A DNA stretch of 64,000 nt. It comes from Prosthecobacter fusiformis. GTDB taxonomy: Bacteria; Verrucomicrobiota; Verrucomicrobiia; Verrucomicrobiales; Verrucomicrobiaceae. Positions 1 through 10,300 of this stretch are shown one piece after another. Within the stretch, counting starts at the first letter, position 1. Each line of letters starts with the position of its first letter. The stretch is taken from the NCBI RefSeq assembly GCF_004364345.1, contig NZ_SOCA01000003.1, positions 434,001-498,000 on the forward strand. Direction: 5' to 3'. A program made the position numbers and the translations under genes. The notes beneath the pieces were generated by a model. It worked only from the letters and a program-made list of their open reading frames with translations, had not been told where the DNA came from and did no database searches.

Positions 1-118
1 GGTGGGGCGTAACGAACCTTTTGAATGAGAAATCGAGGACAAGGTCCATCACAGCACGTACTTCGGACCAGAGGGAGGTGGTGCCCTGGGAGAGTTTTTC
101 AGGTGGGGGCGCGCTCAT
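1..118 (-). CDS. DUF4282-like protein, N-terminal part only (cut by window edge)
   Basis: An ATG at 118 on the minus strand opens a frame that runs off the window. The 39 visible residues begin MSAPPPEKLSQGTTSLWSEV and continue to LVLDFSFKRFVTPH. The F-x-x-F-V-T-P pattern after a hydrophilic leader resembles the first conserved block of DUF4282 membrane proteins. No clear Shine-Dalgarno site is seen. It diverges from mfd, so 119-291 should hold both promoters. Family assignment is from this short stretch only. Confidence 0.5.
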   Translation of the reverse strand, partial: MSAPPPEKLSQGTTSLWSEVRAVMDLVLDFSFKRFVTPH

Positions 119-291
119 AGGGAGGTAACGTGGCGGGGGGTGGAGTTTGTGCAAGAGATGGGAGCTGGATTCCGCATGTGCGATTGGCCAATGAGCAGGT
201 GGAACGGGAAGGCTCATGCCGCCAGGAGCGGCCGTAGCATTTTGAGGTGTGGCTCGGGTTGCGAGGGCAGGGTTTGTGCGCCTTCGTGAGG

Positions 292-3200
292 ATGAGGGGC
301 GTTTATACCCTGCTATTTGTGTCTGATCCTGTCCCGGTGAAAAAGGCGGCGCGTAAAGCCGCCCCTACGAAACGCAAACACTCCCCTCCTGCTGCGAAGC
401 GGGAGAGGGTGGAAATGCATGGCTTAGTGGCCGCAGTGCTGGAAACGGAGGTGTTTGCTACAAAGCTGAAGGGACTGGGTGGAAAAAAGGAGATCGTGCT
501 GGACCATGTGACAAGAGAGGCCCGGGCCTTTGCTGTGGCAGTGGTGATGGGGCATGTCGCGAAGGCAATCCCGGGACGAAGGCTGTGGGTGCTGTGCCCG
601 GATGTGAAGACACAGGATGCGCTGCACGCTGAGCTGATGGTATGGGGATGCCCTGCACTTTATTTTCCGAGGCAGAGCGCGCTGGATCTGGAGGCACTGC
701 AAGACCCGGAAAGCCTAGCGGAGCGGGTGTCTGTGTTGAGCCGCTGGCGGGAGCATGCTCCAGACTGTCCGCTGGCGCTGGTGGTCTGTGCGGAGAGTCT
801 GGGAGAGACCGTGCCGGCTGCGAGGGAGATCGAGAACCAGCGGCGGACGTTGGAGGTGGGTGCCAAGCTGGACGTGGAGGCTTTCCTGGAGGAACTAGAC
901 GGGGCGGGTTATGAAAGGGTGCCGGTGGTGATGGAGCGTGGCCAGTTTGCACGACGCGGGGGCATTGTGGACTTTTTTTCCTGGCAGGCTGAGGAGCCGT
1001 TGAGGCTGGAGTTTTTCGATGATGAGCTGGAGTCCATTCGGGCTTTTGACATTCATCATCAGGCGTCTATTCGGCGGATGGAGAGGGCAGGGATTCTCTT
1101 GCAGATCAGCGAGGCGGCGGCGGATGAGGGAAAGGTGGAGGACTATCTGCTGCCGGAGGATATAGTGCTGATGGTGGGCGGGGATGAATCGAGGCCGTGC
1201 CAGGTGCGGATCGTGGAAGATGCGGCACCTGGTGAAATGGTGGAGGACTATGGGACGGCGATTCATGAGAATCCGCTGGGGGTCTTTGATGCATCGGACT
1301 TTGTGCTGCATGAGGCGCGGCGGAAGCAGTTTCAAATGCAGGTGAAGGAGTGGCAGGGAATGGGGTGGCGGACGGTGGTTTTTTTCCACAATGAGGCAGA
1401 GAAAGAGCGTTTTGCGGAGCTGTCCGAAACACTGGAGATGAAGCCTCTGGAAAGTTTGTTAGGCCTGCTTTACCGGGGCTTCACAGTGCCTGCGGCAAAG
1501 CTGGCGGTACTAACCGGTGCGGAAATCTTTGGCCGACACCAGCACACGCGACGGGTTCGGGGGTCGAAGCTGGATGACCCGGAGACTTTGAGGAAGGCGC
1601 GGGATGTTTTGCGCGAACTGCGGGACGGGGATCTAGTGGTGCATGCGGACCATGGGGTGGCGCGGTATGGCGGGGTGAGCACACGCATTGCGCCTGGGGG
1701 GCGGCGTGAGGAGGTGCTGGTGCTGCACTATGCGGATGAGGCGAAGTTTTTTGTACCTGTGGCCCAGGCGCACATGGTGACGCGGTATGTAGGCGTAGGT
1801 GGGAAAGCCCCGGCCCTCAGCAAGCTGGGGGGCGCGTCATGGCAGAAGACACGGAAGAGCGCGGAGAAAAGTGTGGAGGAATTTGCCGCGAAGATGCTGA
1901 CGATCAGTGCAGAAAGGCAGAGCGTGACGGGCTATGCCTTTTCCCACGATACGAAGTGGCAGGTGGAGTTTGAGAACTCGTTCCTTTATCGGGAAACACC
2001 GGACCAACTCCGCTGTGTGGAGGACATCAAGGCGGACATGGAATCGCCCAAGGCGATGGACCGACTACTGTGCGCGGATGTGGGTTTTGGCAAGACAGAA
2101 GTAGCGATCCGGGCGGCGTTCAAAGCAGTCATGGGCGGCAAGCAGGTGGCTATCCTGGTGCCAACGACCGTGCTGGCGAGGCAGCACTGGGTCAATATTC
2201 GCGAGCGCATGAGCGAGTTTCCCGTGACGGTGGAGATGCTGTGCCGACTGACGCCGAAAAAGAATGAGAAGAAGATCATCCAGGGGGTGCGGGAGGGGAA
2301 TGTGGACATCGTGGTGGGGACGCACCGGGTGATCTCCAAGGATGTGCGATTCAAGGATTTGGGGCTGGTGGTGATCGACGAGGAGCAGCGTTTTGGGGTG
2401 AAACACAAGGAGCGGTTCAAGGAGATGTTCCGTTTTGTGGATGTGCTGACGCTGAGCGCGACGCCGATCCCGAGGACGCTGTACCTCGCGCTGATGGGCA
2501 TGCGGGACATGAGCACCATTGAGACTCCGCCGCCTAACAAACAGGCTGTCCAGACGATGATCTGTCCATATGATGAGCGTGTCATCAAGCAGGCAGTGGA
2601 CATGGAGCTGGACCGTGGCGGGCAGATTTTCTTTTTGCACAATCGAGTGATGACGATCGAAAAGGTGGCGCAGCGCATCCGCGAACTTTGTCCGAGGGCC
2701 AAGGTAATCATCGGCCACGGGCAGATGGATGAGGAACTGCTGGAGGATGTGATGCATACCTTTGTGGACGGTCGCGCAGATGTGCTGGTGTGCACGACGA
2801 TCATTGAGAGCGGCGTGGACATCCCGAATGCGAACACGATCATCATTGACCGGGCGGACCGATTCGGCCTAGCGGACCTGTATCAGTTGCGCGGACGTGT
2901 AGGACGCGGTGGACAACAGGCGCATGCGTACCTGCTGCTGCCGCGCGATGCGGTGACGGCGGGAGATGCTCGCAAACGTGTGAACGCGATCAAGCAATAC
3001 GCGGGCCTAGGCAGCGGGTTCAAGATTGCATTGAGGGATCTGGAGATTCGCGGTGCAGGTAACCTGCTGGGGACGGAGCAGAGCGGGCACATCGCAGCAG
3101 TGGGTTTTGACATGTACTGCCAGATGCTGAAGCAGGCAGTGAACAAGATGCAGGGTCGGCGTGTGGCGCGACCCATCGAGGTGGCGCTGCGGGCGGATTT

Positions 3201-3597
3201 CCTGGTTCAGACGGAGGCGCTGATGGTGCAAGCGGCTGCGGGAGCAACGCCGGCGTTTCTGCCTAGCACATTCATCGAGGACACGCGGATGCGCATCACG
3301 GCATACCGCCAGCTTGGGGAAGTGATGACGCGGAAGGAACTGGATGAGCTGGAAAGCCAGTGGCGCGACCAGTTCGGCGACAAGCTGCCCCATGCGGTGA
3401 CCAATCTGCTGACATGCGCTTCCATCCGTCTGGCAGCGGCTCATGCGGGGATCAGCGATGTGGAGATTAAGGACCGCAAGCTGATGCTGACACGCAATGG
3501 CAAACTGGTGATGATCGAGGGTAGGTTCCCAAGGCTGATGGAGAAGGCGGGGCACAAGCAACTGGCGGAGACGCTGGTGATGCTGAGGAGTTTGTGA
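292..3597 (+). CDS. mfd: Transcription-repair coupling factor Mfd
   Basis: Mfd is a DNA translocase that removes RNA polymerase stalled at lesions and recruits UvrA. Numbering from the ATG at 292 (1,101 aa), the order is: UvrB-like N-terminal region, CarD-like RNA-polymerase-interacting domain near residue 445 (DGDLVVHADHGVARY), Walker A near 593 (CADVGFGKTE), DEEQ box near 697 (VVIDEEQRFGV), helicase motif VI region (QLRGRVGRG) and the C-terminal TRCF domain. Length is near the usual 1,100-1,170 aa. The start is uncertain: the frame is open from 247, GTG 319 would give SDPVPVKK, and ATG 415 has the best purine-rich leader (GGGAGAGGGTGG). The leader upstream of 415 is basic and low in complexity. 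Confidence 0.95.
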   Translation: MRGVYTLLFVSDPVPVKKAARKAAPTKRKHSPPAAKRERVEMHGLVAAVLETEVFATKLKGLGGKKEIVLDHVTREARAFAVAVVMGHVAKAIPGRRLWVLCPDVKTQDALHAELMVWGCPALYFPRQSALDLEALQDPESLAERVSVLSRWREHAPDCPLALVVCAESLGETVPAAREIENQRRTLEVGAKLDVEAFLEELDGAGYERVPVVMERGQFARRGGIVDFFSWQAEEPLRLEFFDDELESIRAFDIHHQASIRRMERAGILLQISEAAADEGKVEDYLLPEDIVLMVGGDESRPCQVRIVEDAAPGEMVEDYGTAIHENPLGVFDASDFVLHEARRKQFQMQVKEWQGMGWRTVVFFHNEAEKERFAELSETLEMKPLESLLGLLYRGFTVPAAKLAVLTGAEIFGRHQHTRRVRGSKLDDPETLRKARDVLRELRDGDLVVHADHGVARYGGVSTRIAPGGRREEVLVLHYADEAKFFVPVAQAHMVTRYVGVGGKAPALSKLGGASWQKTRKSAEKSVEEFAAKMLTISAERQSVTGYAFSHDTKWQVEFENSFLYRETPDQLRCVEDIKADMESPKAMDRLLCADVGFGKTEVAIRAAFKAVMGGKQVAILVPTTVLARQHWVNIRERMSEFPVTVEMLCRLTPKKNEKKIIQGVREGNVDIVVGTHRVISKDVRFKDLGLVVIDEEQRFGVKHKERFKEMFRFVDVLTLSATPIPRTLYLALMGMRDMSTIETPPPNKQAVQTMICPYDERVIKQAVDMELDRGGQIFFLHNRVMTIEKVAQRIRELCPRAKVIIGHGQMDEELLEDVMHTFVDGRADVLVCTTIIESGVDIPNANTIIIDRADRFGLADLYQLRGRVGRGGQQAHAYLLLPRDAVTAGDARKRVNAIKQYAGLGSGFKIALRDLEIRGAGNLLGTEQSGHIAAVGFDMYCQMLKQAVNKMQGRRVARPIEVALRADFLVQTEALMVQAAAGATPAFLPSTFIEDTRMRITAYRQLGEVMTRKELDELESQWRDQFGDKLPHAVTNLLTCASIRLAAAHAGISDVEIKDRKLMLTRNGKLVMIEGRFPRLMEKAGHKQLAETLVMLRSL

Positions 3598-3690
3598 GGA
3601 GCCCCCTTTTGTGCATCTGAAAAATAAAGTTTTATGAGGTGATTATAGTTGTTCGCCACCTATGTGGATGAGAAATTTGGCTCGTTAACA

Positions 3691-4137
3691 ATGATCACCC
3701 TTGGAAGTATTTCACGGCAGCAGGCGGCATTATGGTTTCCATTTCTTGAAGAAGGATTTAAAGGCCGACGTACTGCTATCAGAGATCTGACACATGGTGT
3801 GCCAGAGTTTGTTTTTTGGATTTATCCAGATGGCAGGCTTCACAATGCAGGGAGAAGCCATCGCTCAAATCCTCCTCCTGGCTACGAGCATATTCTGAAT
3901 GATGAGCCTGACTATGGTGGCTTTCTGCGAGGCCGGGTGGTCAGAATCGTCGATCATCAATTGATTGCCGTGTACTGTCGTGAGGACTCTTTGGCATCGA
4001 ACACAACTCAACTGAAGCAATTTCTGGCGGGAGTTGATCAAATGCCGTTTCCAATTGATGACGCCGCATTGGTGATCAGTGATAATGCAGACATTTATGG
4101 AACCATGTCCGATCTTTGGGAGCGTCGTTATACCTAG
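3691..4137 (+). CDS. Conserved-looking hypothetical protein
   Basis: Encodes 148 aa from ATG 3691 (a TTG at 3649 would add 14 residues). I do not recognise the family. It has no signal peptide or membrane segment and looks like a soluble alpha/beta protein, with a motif FVFWIYPDGRLHNAG followed by a proline-rich loop and an acidic C-terminal half. The last bases overlap the 3' end of the convergent TauE-like gene by 4 bp. It is lower in GC than mfd, so it may be a later arrival. Function unknown. Confidence 0.6.
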   Translation: MITLGSISRQQAALWFPFLEEGFKGRRTAIRDLTHGVPEFVFWIYPDGRLHNAGRSHRSNPPPGYEHILNDEPDYGGFLRGRVVRIVDHQLIAVYCREDSLASNTTQLKQFLAGVDQMPFPIDDAALVISDNADIYGTMSDLWERRYT

Positions 4138-4832
4138 AGCATCGCATGGCAGCAACTTGGAACGGCGTCGCTGGTGAAATCCAGAGTGCCACGGAGGCGC
4201 CAGGCCATGATGAGGGCGGCGCTGAGGGCGAGGCCGCGCTGGACGCGGCGCAGAGTGACGGGCTGGAGGCGTCCGCCTAACCAATGAAGCTGCGTCTGCG
4301 CCAGCCAGAGAAGAGGCAGCGTGCCAAGGCCAAAGGCGATGGCAAATTCAGCCCCTTTGAAGGAGCTGCCATTGGCCATGGCGAGGGCAAACATCACGTA
4401 AAGAGGGCCGCAGGGGAGCAAAGGTGTGGCGAGGCCTAACAAACTGGCGCGCCAGGCGCTTTTCATGCGGAAGGCGGCGGTCTGGATCTTGCGCAGGTTG
4501 TGGCTGAGGACCTGAGGTTTCGGCAGATATCTGTCCAGCCCCATGCCGACGAGGGCAAAGGCGATGACCATAAGCCAGGGCAGGACGATGCCTGCACCAT
4601 GCTGGAACCAGCTCAGGGGTATGAAACCTGCGGCACCGGCGACGGCTCCGATGAGGCCGTAGGAGATGAGGCGCCCACCATGATAAAGGGCGGTATTGCG
4701 CATAAAGCCAGAGGTTCCAGATTTAGAGGAAACCGCCCACGAACATGAAAGGGGACCGCACATGCCGACGCAGTGTACACTTGTGACCAATCCGGCGAGG
4801 AAGGCGGCGGCGCTGGTATCGATGGCGGGCAT
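4134..4832 (-). CDS. TauE/SafE (UreH-like) family membrane protein
   Basis: Encodes 232 aa with about six hydrophobic helices, starting with an N-terminal helix containing VTSVHCVGMCGPLSC. The H-C-x-G-M-C-G-P signature marks the cytochrome-oxidase-associated sulfite exporter TauE/SafE group (UreH_2-like), often encoded beside ccoG/ccoI and thought to act in metal handling or maturation of cbb3 oxidase. The Cys/His residues in helix 1 could bind metal. It lies 23 bp downstream of the small membrane protein gene and in line with ccoG, so the three probably share one transcript. The substrate is not shown by the sequence. Confidence 0.8.
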   Translation of the reverse strand: MPAIDTSAAAFLAGLVTSVHCVGMCGPLSCSWAVSSKSGTSGFMRNTALYHGGRLISYGLIGAVAGAAGFIPLSWFQHGAGIVLPWLMVIAFALVGMGLDRYLPKPQVLSHNLRKIQTAAFRMKSAWRASLLGLATPLLPCGPLYVMFALAMANGSSFKGAEFAIAFGLGTLPLLWLAQTQLHWLGGRLQPVTLRRVQRGLALSAALIMAWRLRGTLDFTSDAVPSCCHAML

Positions 4833-4855
4833 AGGACGGCAGTTTTCGGCTTGGT

Positions 4856-5011
4856 CTAGGGGAGGAGCATCAGGATGCGTTCGACCTCCTGGGGGCGGTG
4901 CTGGATAGCAAAGACGATGAAGGCGATCCAGCTGGCGACAAAGGTGAGAAAAAAGAGCACGGGCAGGAGCCAGGGCTTATTGAATATAATCTTTCGGATT
5001 GAGAGGTGCAT
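4856..5011 (-). CDS. Small single-span membrane protein between ccoG and the TauE-like gene
   Basis: A 51-aa frame starting MHLSIRKIIFNKPWLLPVLF, with one strong transmembrane helix followed by a short polar tail. The ATG lies inside the last 35 bp of ccoG, so it is probably translated by coupling. No Shine-Dalgarno site is visible. Size and place fit a small accessory subunit in the cbb3-oxidase maturation operon, in the position where FixH or CcoS is often found, but the sequence is too short to assign to either. Confidence 0.6.
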   Translation of the reverse strand: MHLSIRKIIFNKPWLLPVLFFLTFVASWIAFIVFAIQHRPQEVERILMLLP

Positions 5012-6398
5012 TGGTTTTGAGGCGGGTATCGGGGCCGAGGAATTCCATGACGCGGGTGGTGACGGCATCGCCACGCACAGCGTCTATGACTTTGACCTGG
5101 AGCTTGAAAGGCTGGTTGAAAGCGGCTTCGGGGAGGGACAGTACCAGGGTTTTTTGTTCTTCGCCCAATGGGTCCAGGTTGAGTGTTTCATTGAGTCCGC
5201 TAATGCTGAGCTGAGCAGGAAAATCGCCTGTAAGCTCTAGCCGGTAGGTGGAGGGGCTATTGCGTTTGTTGATGACGCGGACCAGGAATTGATTTCGCAA
5301 GGTGCCATCGGCCACATAAAAGGGTGCACCGACCATGCGCACGACACTGGCGCGGACAGGCGACAGTTGCAGGGCAGAGAAAGCAAAGGCACCGATGCCT
5401 AACAATAAGAGCCCGGTATAAAGAATGATACGCGGGCGGATGAAGCGCGTCCTGCCGCCATGCAGGCCGACATGGGAATCATAACGCACCAGGCCGGTGG
5501 GGCGCTTCAGCTTGAGCATGATGTCATCGCAAGCATCCACGCAGGCGGCACAGCCGATGCAGTCCAGTTGCAGGCCGTTGCGGATGTCGATGCCGGTGGG
5601 GCACACCTGCACGCAGCGTCGGCAGTCCACACAGGCACCGCTGGTGCTGCCGACCTTGCCACGGGGTTCTCCACGCCTTTTGTCATATCCGATGACGACG
5701 CTGTGGTCATCGGTGAGAGCGGACTGAAGGCGGCCATAGGGGCAAAGGATGACGCAGAACTGTTCGCGAAACCAACTGAAGGCAAAATAAAGTCCGCCAG
5801 TGAGGAAAAGCATGATGCCGAAGGCCATCAGGTGCTGGCTGGGTGGCCCCAGCATCATTTGGTACAGGGTTTTTAAAGATACATAGTAGCTCAAAAAAAT
5901 ATGGGCAATGACGGCAGAGACGAAAAGGAAGATGGTGTGCTTCAGCCCTCGGCGGATGGCTTTGCTGAAGGACCAGGGTGCTGCGTCCAGTTTGCGGCGT
6001 GCTGTGGCATCACCATCAATCCAGCGTTCGATACGCCGGTAAACGTGCTCCAGAAAAACAGTATAAGGGCAGGTCCATCCGCACCAGACACGGCCAAAAA
6101 GCGCGGTAACGTAAAAGAGTGAAAAGGCCAGCCCCGTGATGAGGAAGAAGCCCACCCATAAATCCTGCGTGGCCAGGGTGAGCCCCATGAAGTGAAAGCG
6201 CCGCTCCTGCACATCCAGAAACACAGCCGGGTAGCCATTGATGGGGATCCAGGGTAGGGAAATATAGATTCCCAGGAGCAACAAGGCGGATCCGCGTCGC
6301 CAGGCAGTAAAGCGGCCTCGCACATCCGCTGGATGAATCGTGCGGTGTGATCCATCTGCACGAATGGATGACAACGATTCCAGGGTGGGGGATTTCAT
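4977..6398 (-). CDS. ccoG: Cytochrome c oxidase accessory protein CcoG (FixG/RdxA)
   Basis: CcoG is a membrane iron-sulfur protein needed for cbb3 oxidase assembly, where it is linked to copper reduction. The 473 aa show several membrane helices in the first 220 residues, a CxxxC-type motif in FGRVWCGWTCPYTVF, two ferredoxin-like clusters near 254-295 (CVDCRRCVQVC and CIGCAACVDAC), another helix near 340, and an Ig-like periplasmic C-terminal domain, all as expected for the family. It leads a minus-strand operon with the 51-aa membrane protein and the TauE-like protein. The oxidase genes ccoNOP are not in the window. Confidence 0.95.
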   Translation of the reverse strand: MKSPTLESLSSIRADGSHRTIHPADVRGRFTAWRRGSALLLLGIYISLPWIPINGYPAVFLDVQERRFHFMGLTLATQDLWVGFFLITGLAFSLFYVTALFGRVWCGWTCPYTVFLEHVYRRIERWIDGDATARRKLDAAPWSFSKAIRRGLKHTIFLFVSAVIAHIFLSYYVSLKTLYQMMLGPPSQHLMAFGIMLFLTGGLYFAFSWFREQFCVILCPYGRLQSALTDDHSVVIGYDKRRGEPRGKVGSTSGACVDCRRCVQVCPTGIDIRNGLQLDCIGCAACVDACDDIMLKLKRPTGLVRYDSHVGLHGGRTRFIRPRIILYTGLLLLGIGAFAFSALQLSPVRASVVRMVGAPFYVADGTLRNQFLVRVINKRNSPSTYRLELTGDFPAQLSISGLNETLNLDPLGEEQKTLVLSLPEAAFNQPFKLQVKVIDAVRGDAVTTRVMEFLGPDTRLKTNAPLNPKDYIQ

Positions 6399-6780
6399 GG
6401 GGGTATTTGCACCCTCGGTGCCCCGCTTTTTTTTGCTTCTCGCCGATTGCGGATGGAGGGGCCGATCTTGTTTTTTAAATAACGGAATGGGTAATTTTCA
6501 AAAAAGATGAAACCTCAAGATTAAATAAGAAATACCTTTAGATCGTAAAGGATGTAAAAGTTTTCACAGCCGAATCATCATCGGAAACGGTTGATTATGA
6601 AGCAGTCATAAAAAAGTTTTTCACAGGAATGGCTCTTTTGATACTCGATCTCAATTTCCAGTCCTGTGTAGCCAATGGTATTTACCATGTATTTGAATTG
6701 ACGGTACATAGGCCAACAAGGTATTCTGAACAAATAACCGGAAATAGCAGTCCCATCCACCAGCCGGAGACCTCCCTCTC
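6399..6780. other. Intergenic region between ccoG and the Verru_Chthon cassette
   Basis: 382 bp without a convincing gene. It is clearly richer in A and T than its flanks, separates divergent genes and should carry both promoters. A plausible sigma70-like promoter for the rightward cassette is listed separately. I saw no FNR-type palindrome for ccoG. The minus-strand frames here have atypical composition and I leave them out. Confidence 0.6.
6698..6727 (+). promoter_or_regulatory. Putative sigma70-type promoter of the Verru_Chthon cassette
   Basis: TTGACG at 6698-6703 and TATTCT at 6722-6727, separated by 18 bp, about 55 bp upstream of the cassette B start codon. Both boxes are close to consensus and the surroundings are AT-rich. 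Transcription has not been shown. Confidence 0.45.
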
Positions 6781-7311
6781 ATGAAACCATCACTCTCGTA
6801 TCTTCGTCGCCAGACCTCGCGTTGTGGCTTTTCCCTTGTGGAAGTCGTCCTTGCGACTGGCATTATGGCGCTCGGAGTCGTCACCATTCTCGGATTGCTG
6901 CCTCACGGGCTGGAATTATCTAGAAAAACAGCCAATGAGCAGTCTGAGACCCGCATTGTGGACCAGATCGTAGGGGAATTGCAGACCATCAATTGGGCAA
7001 ACCTTGAAGCAGGCGTGCAGGAAAATCGTTTCTTCGACGATCAAGGCTTGGAACTGGTTGAAGGGCAGACCGGGGGGGCGGATATCAATTCCCTCCTCAG
7101 TTACGTTGTGCAGGTAAATCTGCCCCCGCTGGATGTGCGGCTCCCTAGCAACGATACCAACGCCAATCGGCAGGTTAATCAAAATTTAAGGAGAGTGATT
7201 GTTAAAATCATCGCTGCACCGATCGCCAACTTCAACTTCGACGCACCTGCATCAGGGGTGCCGATCAAGACAGTGACACAGCTAGTGGCCAATACAGGTC
7301 TGGAGCTTTGA
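6781..7311 (+). CDS. Verru_Chthon cassette protein B (type IV pilin-like)
   Basis: A 176-aa prepilin-like protein. A short basic leader ends in the peptidase site C-G-F-S-L-V-E (cut expected between G and F), followed by a hydrophobic helix with the conserved Glu at mature position 5. The C-terminal part is a small globular domain. This architecture and its place directly before a giant repeat protein match the Verru_Chthon cassette described from Verrucomicrobium and Chthoniobacter, whose A-D proteins resemble minor pseudopilins of a type II or type IV pilus system. It is 73 bp upstream of the giant gene. Its job in export or surface assembly is inferred. Confidence 0.8.
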   Translation: MKPSLSYLRRQTSRCGFSLVEVVLATGIMALGVVTILGLLPHGLELSRKTANEQSETRIVDQIVGELQTINWANLEAGVQENRFFDDQGLELVEGQTGGADINSLLSYVVQVNLPPLDVRLPSNDTNANRQVNQNLRRVIVKIIAAPIANFNFDAPASGVPIKTVTQLVANTGLEL

Positions 7312-7384
7312 GCTCACTTCAGCCACTCCCCAGCTCCGGGGCTAGGAGCGATGTTAATTTCCAACCCCCTCAGTTTTACCGACC

Positions 7385-10300
7385 ATGAAATCCAACCTTG
7401 AATCTAAAGGTGCCATTCGCTCAGCCTTCCGGCTCACAGCGGGCCTGGGCCTGGCCCTTTTGGCGCATGCCCCAGCGGGTGCGCAAGCGCCTGTTTTGAC
7501 CAAGGTGGATGCCTCATCCATCGCCAACAGCAGCGGCTCCTGGCAGGCGGGTCCCGGCAGTTATTCGCAGACAACGATGATTACCGCTACGGCGAGTAAC
7601 GCGACACGTGTTGGCACCTCAATTTCAACGACTATTGTCATCTCTAATCCAGGCGCGGGATATCTTCCTCCGCCCGCAGCACCTCCTGCGGTGACTATCA
7701 GTGCTCCCTCTTCAGGAGGGACTCGGGCTACCGCTCATGCGGTTGTTTCTCCAGAAGGTCGAGTGACTTCAATCGTCGTGGACAATGTGGGCTCAAATTA
7801 CCCGAGTTCACCTTCGATTACCGTCACCATTGCCCCTCCGGCTCCTGGGGGCATAGGCTCTTCGGTACGCTTCACCAATGATATTAGCTCTGACCGTACC
7901 ATTACACTTGATGGTGCCAGGACTGTCGGGAAACTGTTGATTGGGGATCTCTCCAGTTCGCAGATCTACACATTGGCTGAGGGAGATGGTGGGGTGTTGA
8001 CTTTTGACAATGCTGGCTTGGGTGGCGGTGCCTACATTAATAAAACCACCGGTGGTTCAGATGTGATTAGTGCCCCCATCGTGTTAGATGATCAGCTCAA
8101 TGTGCGCGTGGCGACATCCAGGCTGACTCTCAGCAATACCATCACCGGCAATGGCAACACGCTGACCTCCTACGGAAATGGCGTTCTTTCCCTGACGGGA
8201 GACAATACAGGTTCAGATTTTACCCTTTGGCTTTGGAATCGAGGCGGGACAGGCACGGGTGTCCAGGTGGAGCTGGGTGCCACTACAGGAAATGCAGCAG
8301 GTGGTGACATCATCATTGGCAATGCTACCCGCGGCACATCTGGGCATGCCGTTTTGCAGTTGCTAACGGGACGCACAAATTTGGACCAGATCAGTGACAC
8401 TGCCACACTGACCTTTGACAGCTTTAGCGGCAGCGGCCGAAATACCTACTTCAAGCTGATGGGTGGAAGTGAAACAGTGGGTCGCATCCTCGATTTGGGT
8501 TCCCTCGCAGTCATTCAAAATCGTGACACTGAAACCACCGTTACAACAGGAGCCACGCTAACCGTTGCCGGCGATGAAGATTCCTATGTCTCTGGCTACA
8601 TTCGTGACAATGGGGGCAGTGGGAGCACCAACCTGCTCCAGAGTGATTCTGCAGGTACACCCGGTACGCGTGCTTTGTCTGTGGTTAAAGATGGAGCTGG
8701 CACCTTCACCATGCGGGGAACAAATATTTACTTTACAGGTGGTTTGAACATTACTGAGGGTACTGTTCACCTGAATCAGACCACGAATTTTCGAAGTGAT
8801 GTGACGAACAATGGCACACTGATTCTGGAAAACACCGGCACTTGGAATTTTCAGAAATCTTTCACAGATATCTCAAAACCCGAATACTTGCGAATCACCG
8901 GCAGCGGTAGTGTTGTCAAACAGGGGACGGGCACCCTTAACCTCCTGGCTAAATGGAATGCCACCACCAATTCAGCTGAAAATCACCAAATTGGCAACAC
9001 GCTGACGGTCCGAAACGGAGTTTTAAATTTGACCGGTATCGGAACTGGAACAGTCATCGGGAATTCGGAAGTTGGAGACGGACTAGTAATAGCCGGTGAC
9101 TCAGGCTCAACGATAACTCGTAATGTCAATCTGCTGGGACGCACTACCATCAATGGAAATATTGATGCCACGGGCCGTTTTAATGTTGCCGGCAGCGCGT
9201 TGACTGTCCGAGGCGCGACGTATGAAACCAACAGCGGTACCGCTTTTGAAGCGGGACGCCTCACTGTGAATGGTAGTATCAAGCTTACCTACATGGATCT
9301 GCGTCTAGGCAGCAACAATGCAGTGAGCGGTAACGCAAGTAACCTTGACGGAGTGATTGATGGCAACATCAGCAGTCTCACCCTTGTCGGGCGGCCTGGG
9401 ATATTGGGATCCACCAAAAATGGTGGCGGCTTGTTCATTAGCAACAACGTCAGTTCCAACAATACCAACCGTTTTGCCGACGGAGCTGCCATCAACATGA
9501 AAGGCGGCGTCATTCATCTGACCAATGATGCCGCTGCTGGTGTTAATTTTTCAGAAACGCTCGGTGCGCTGAATCTGTTGCAGGGCAGTTCCCAAATTGC
9601 CAATACCCAGGCAGCTACAGGGCGGACATCCACACTGACATTCGGCACCCTGACCCGTAACGCTGGAGCCACAGTCGAATTTGGTGGCCTGCTGACAAAT
9701 GGTACGGCGGACAATACAACTCTGGGCACGACCCGAAACAAAATCCTCATTACAGGTGCTACGAATACCGGGTTTATGGGAGCATGGGCCACCTCCGGCA
9801 ATGAGTTTGTTAAATACAACACGGTCAATGGCGTGACGCAGTTCACTGCGGGCGATTACATGATCTCAACCGGAGCTGCGACAGGTACCAACGGCCAAAC
9901 CTCCTGGACACCGGCAACTAACCTGAAATTGACATCCTCAGCCACCTTGGCGACAAGCACTTCGGGTGGAGCAATCCCAGGACATCGCGCGATTAATTCT
10001 TTAAATCTTCAGTCCGTCACAACTGCGGCAGCAGCAAATCGCACTATTGCTTTAAGTAGTAGAATTCTTTCGATAGAATCTGGTGGTTTACTTTCCAATC
10101 ATGGAAATCACACGATCTCTGCAACAACAGGTTATTTGACCGTAGGCACAGCAGCCGGAACAGTCGGCGAGCTTATCACCACCGTGGGAACTGCTACTAG
10201 TACTACTGGCACCATCACGACAAGTTCACTGACCATTTCAGCGCCCATACGCGATTTCAGCCTTACCTTGGGTGGTACCACGACATACATGGATTCGGGT

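Noticed and set aside
458-952. Long minus-strand open frames opposite mfd
   Set aside because: Pro/Arg/His-rich composition and full overlap with a certain gene; shadows of GC-rich coding sequence.
1986-2846. 286-residue minus-strand frame inside mfd
   Set aside because: It lies on the conserved helicase motifs, has no start context and low-complexity Ser/Thr composition.
6578-6887. Minus-strand frames upstream of cassette B
   Set aside because: AT-rich promoter region; frames lack ribosome sites and cross the cassette B start.
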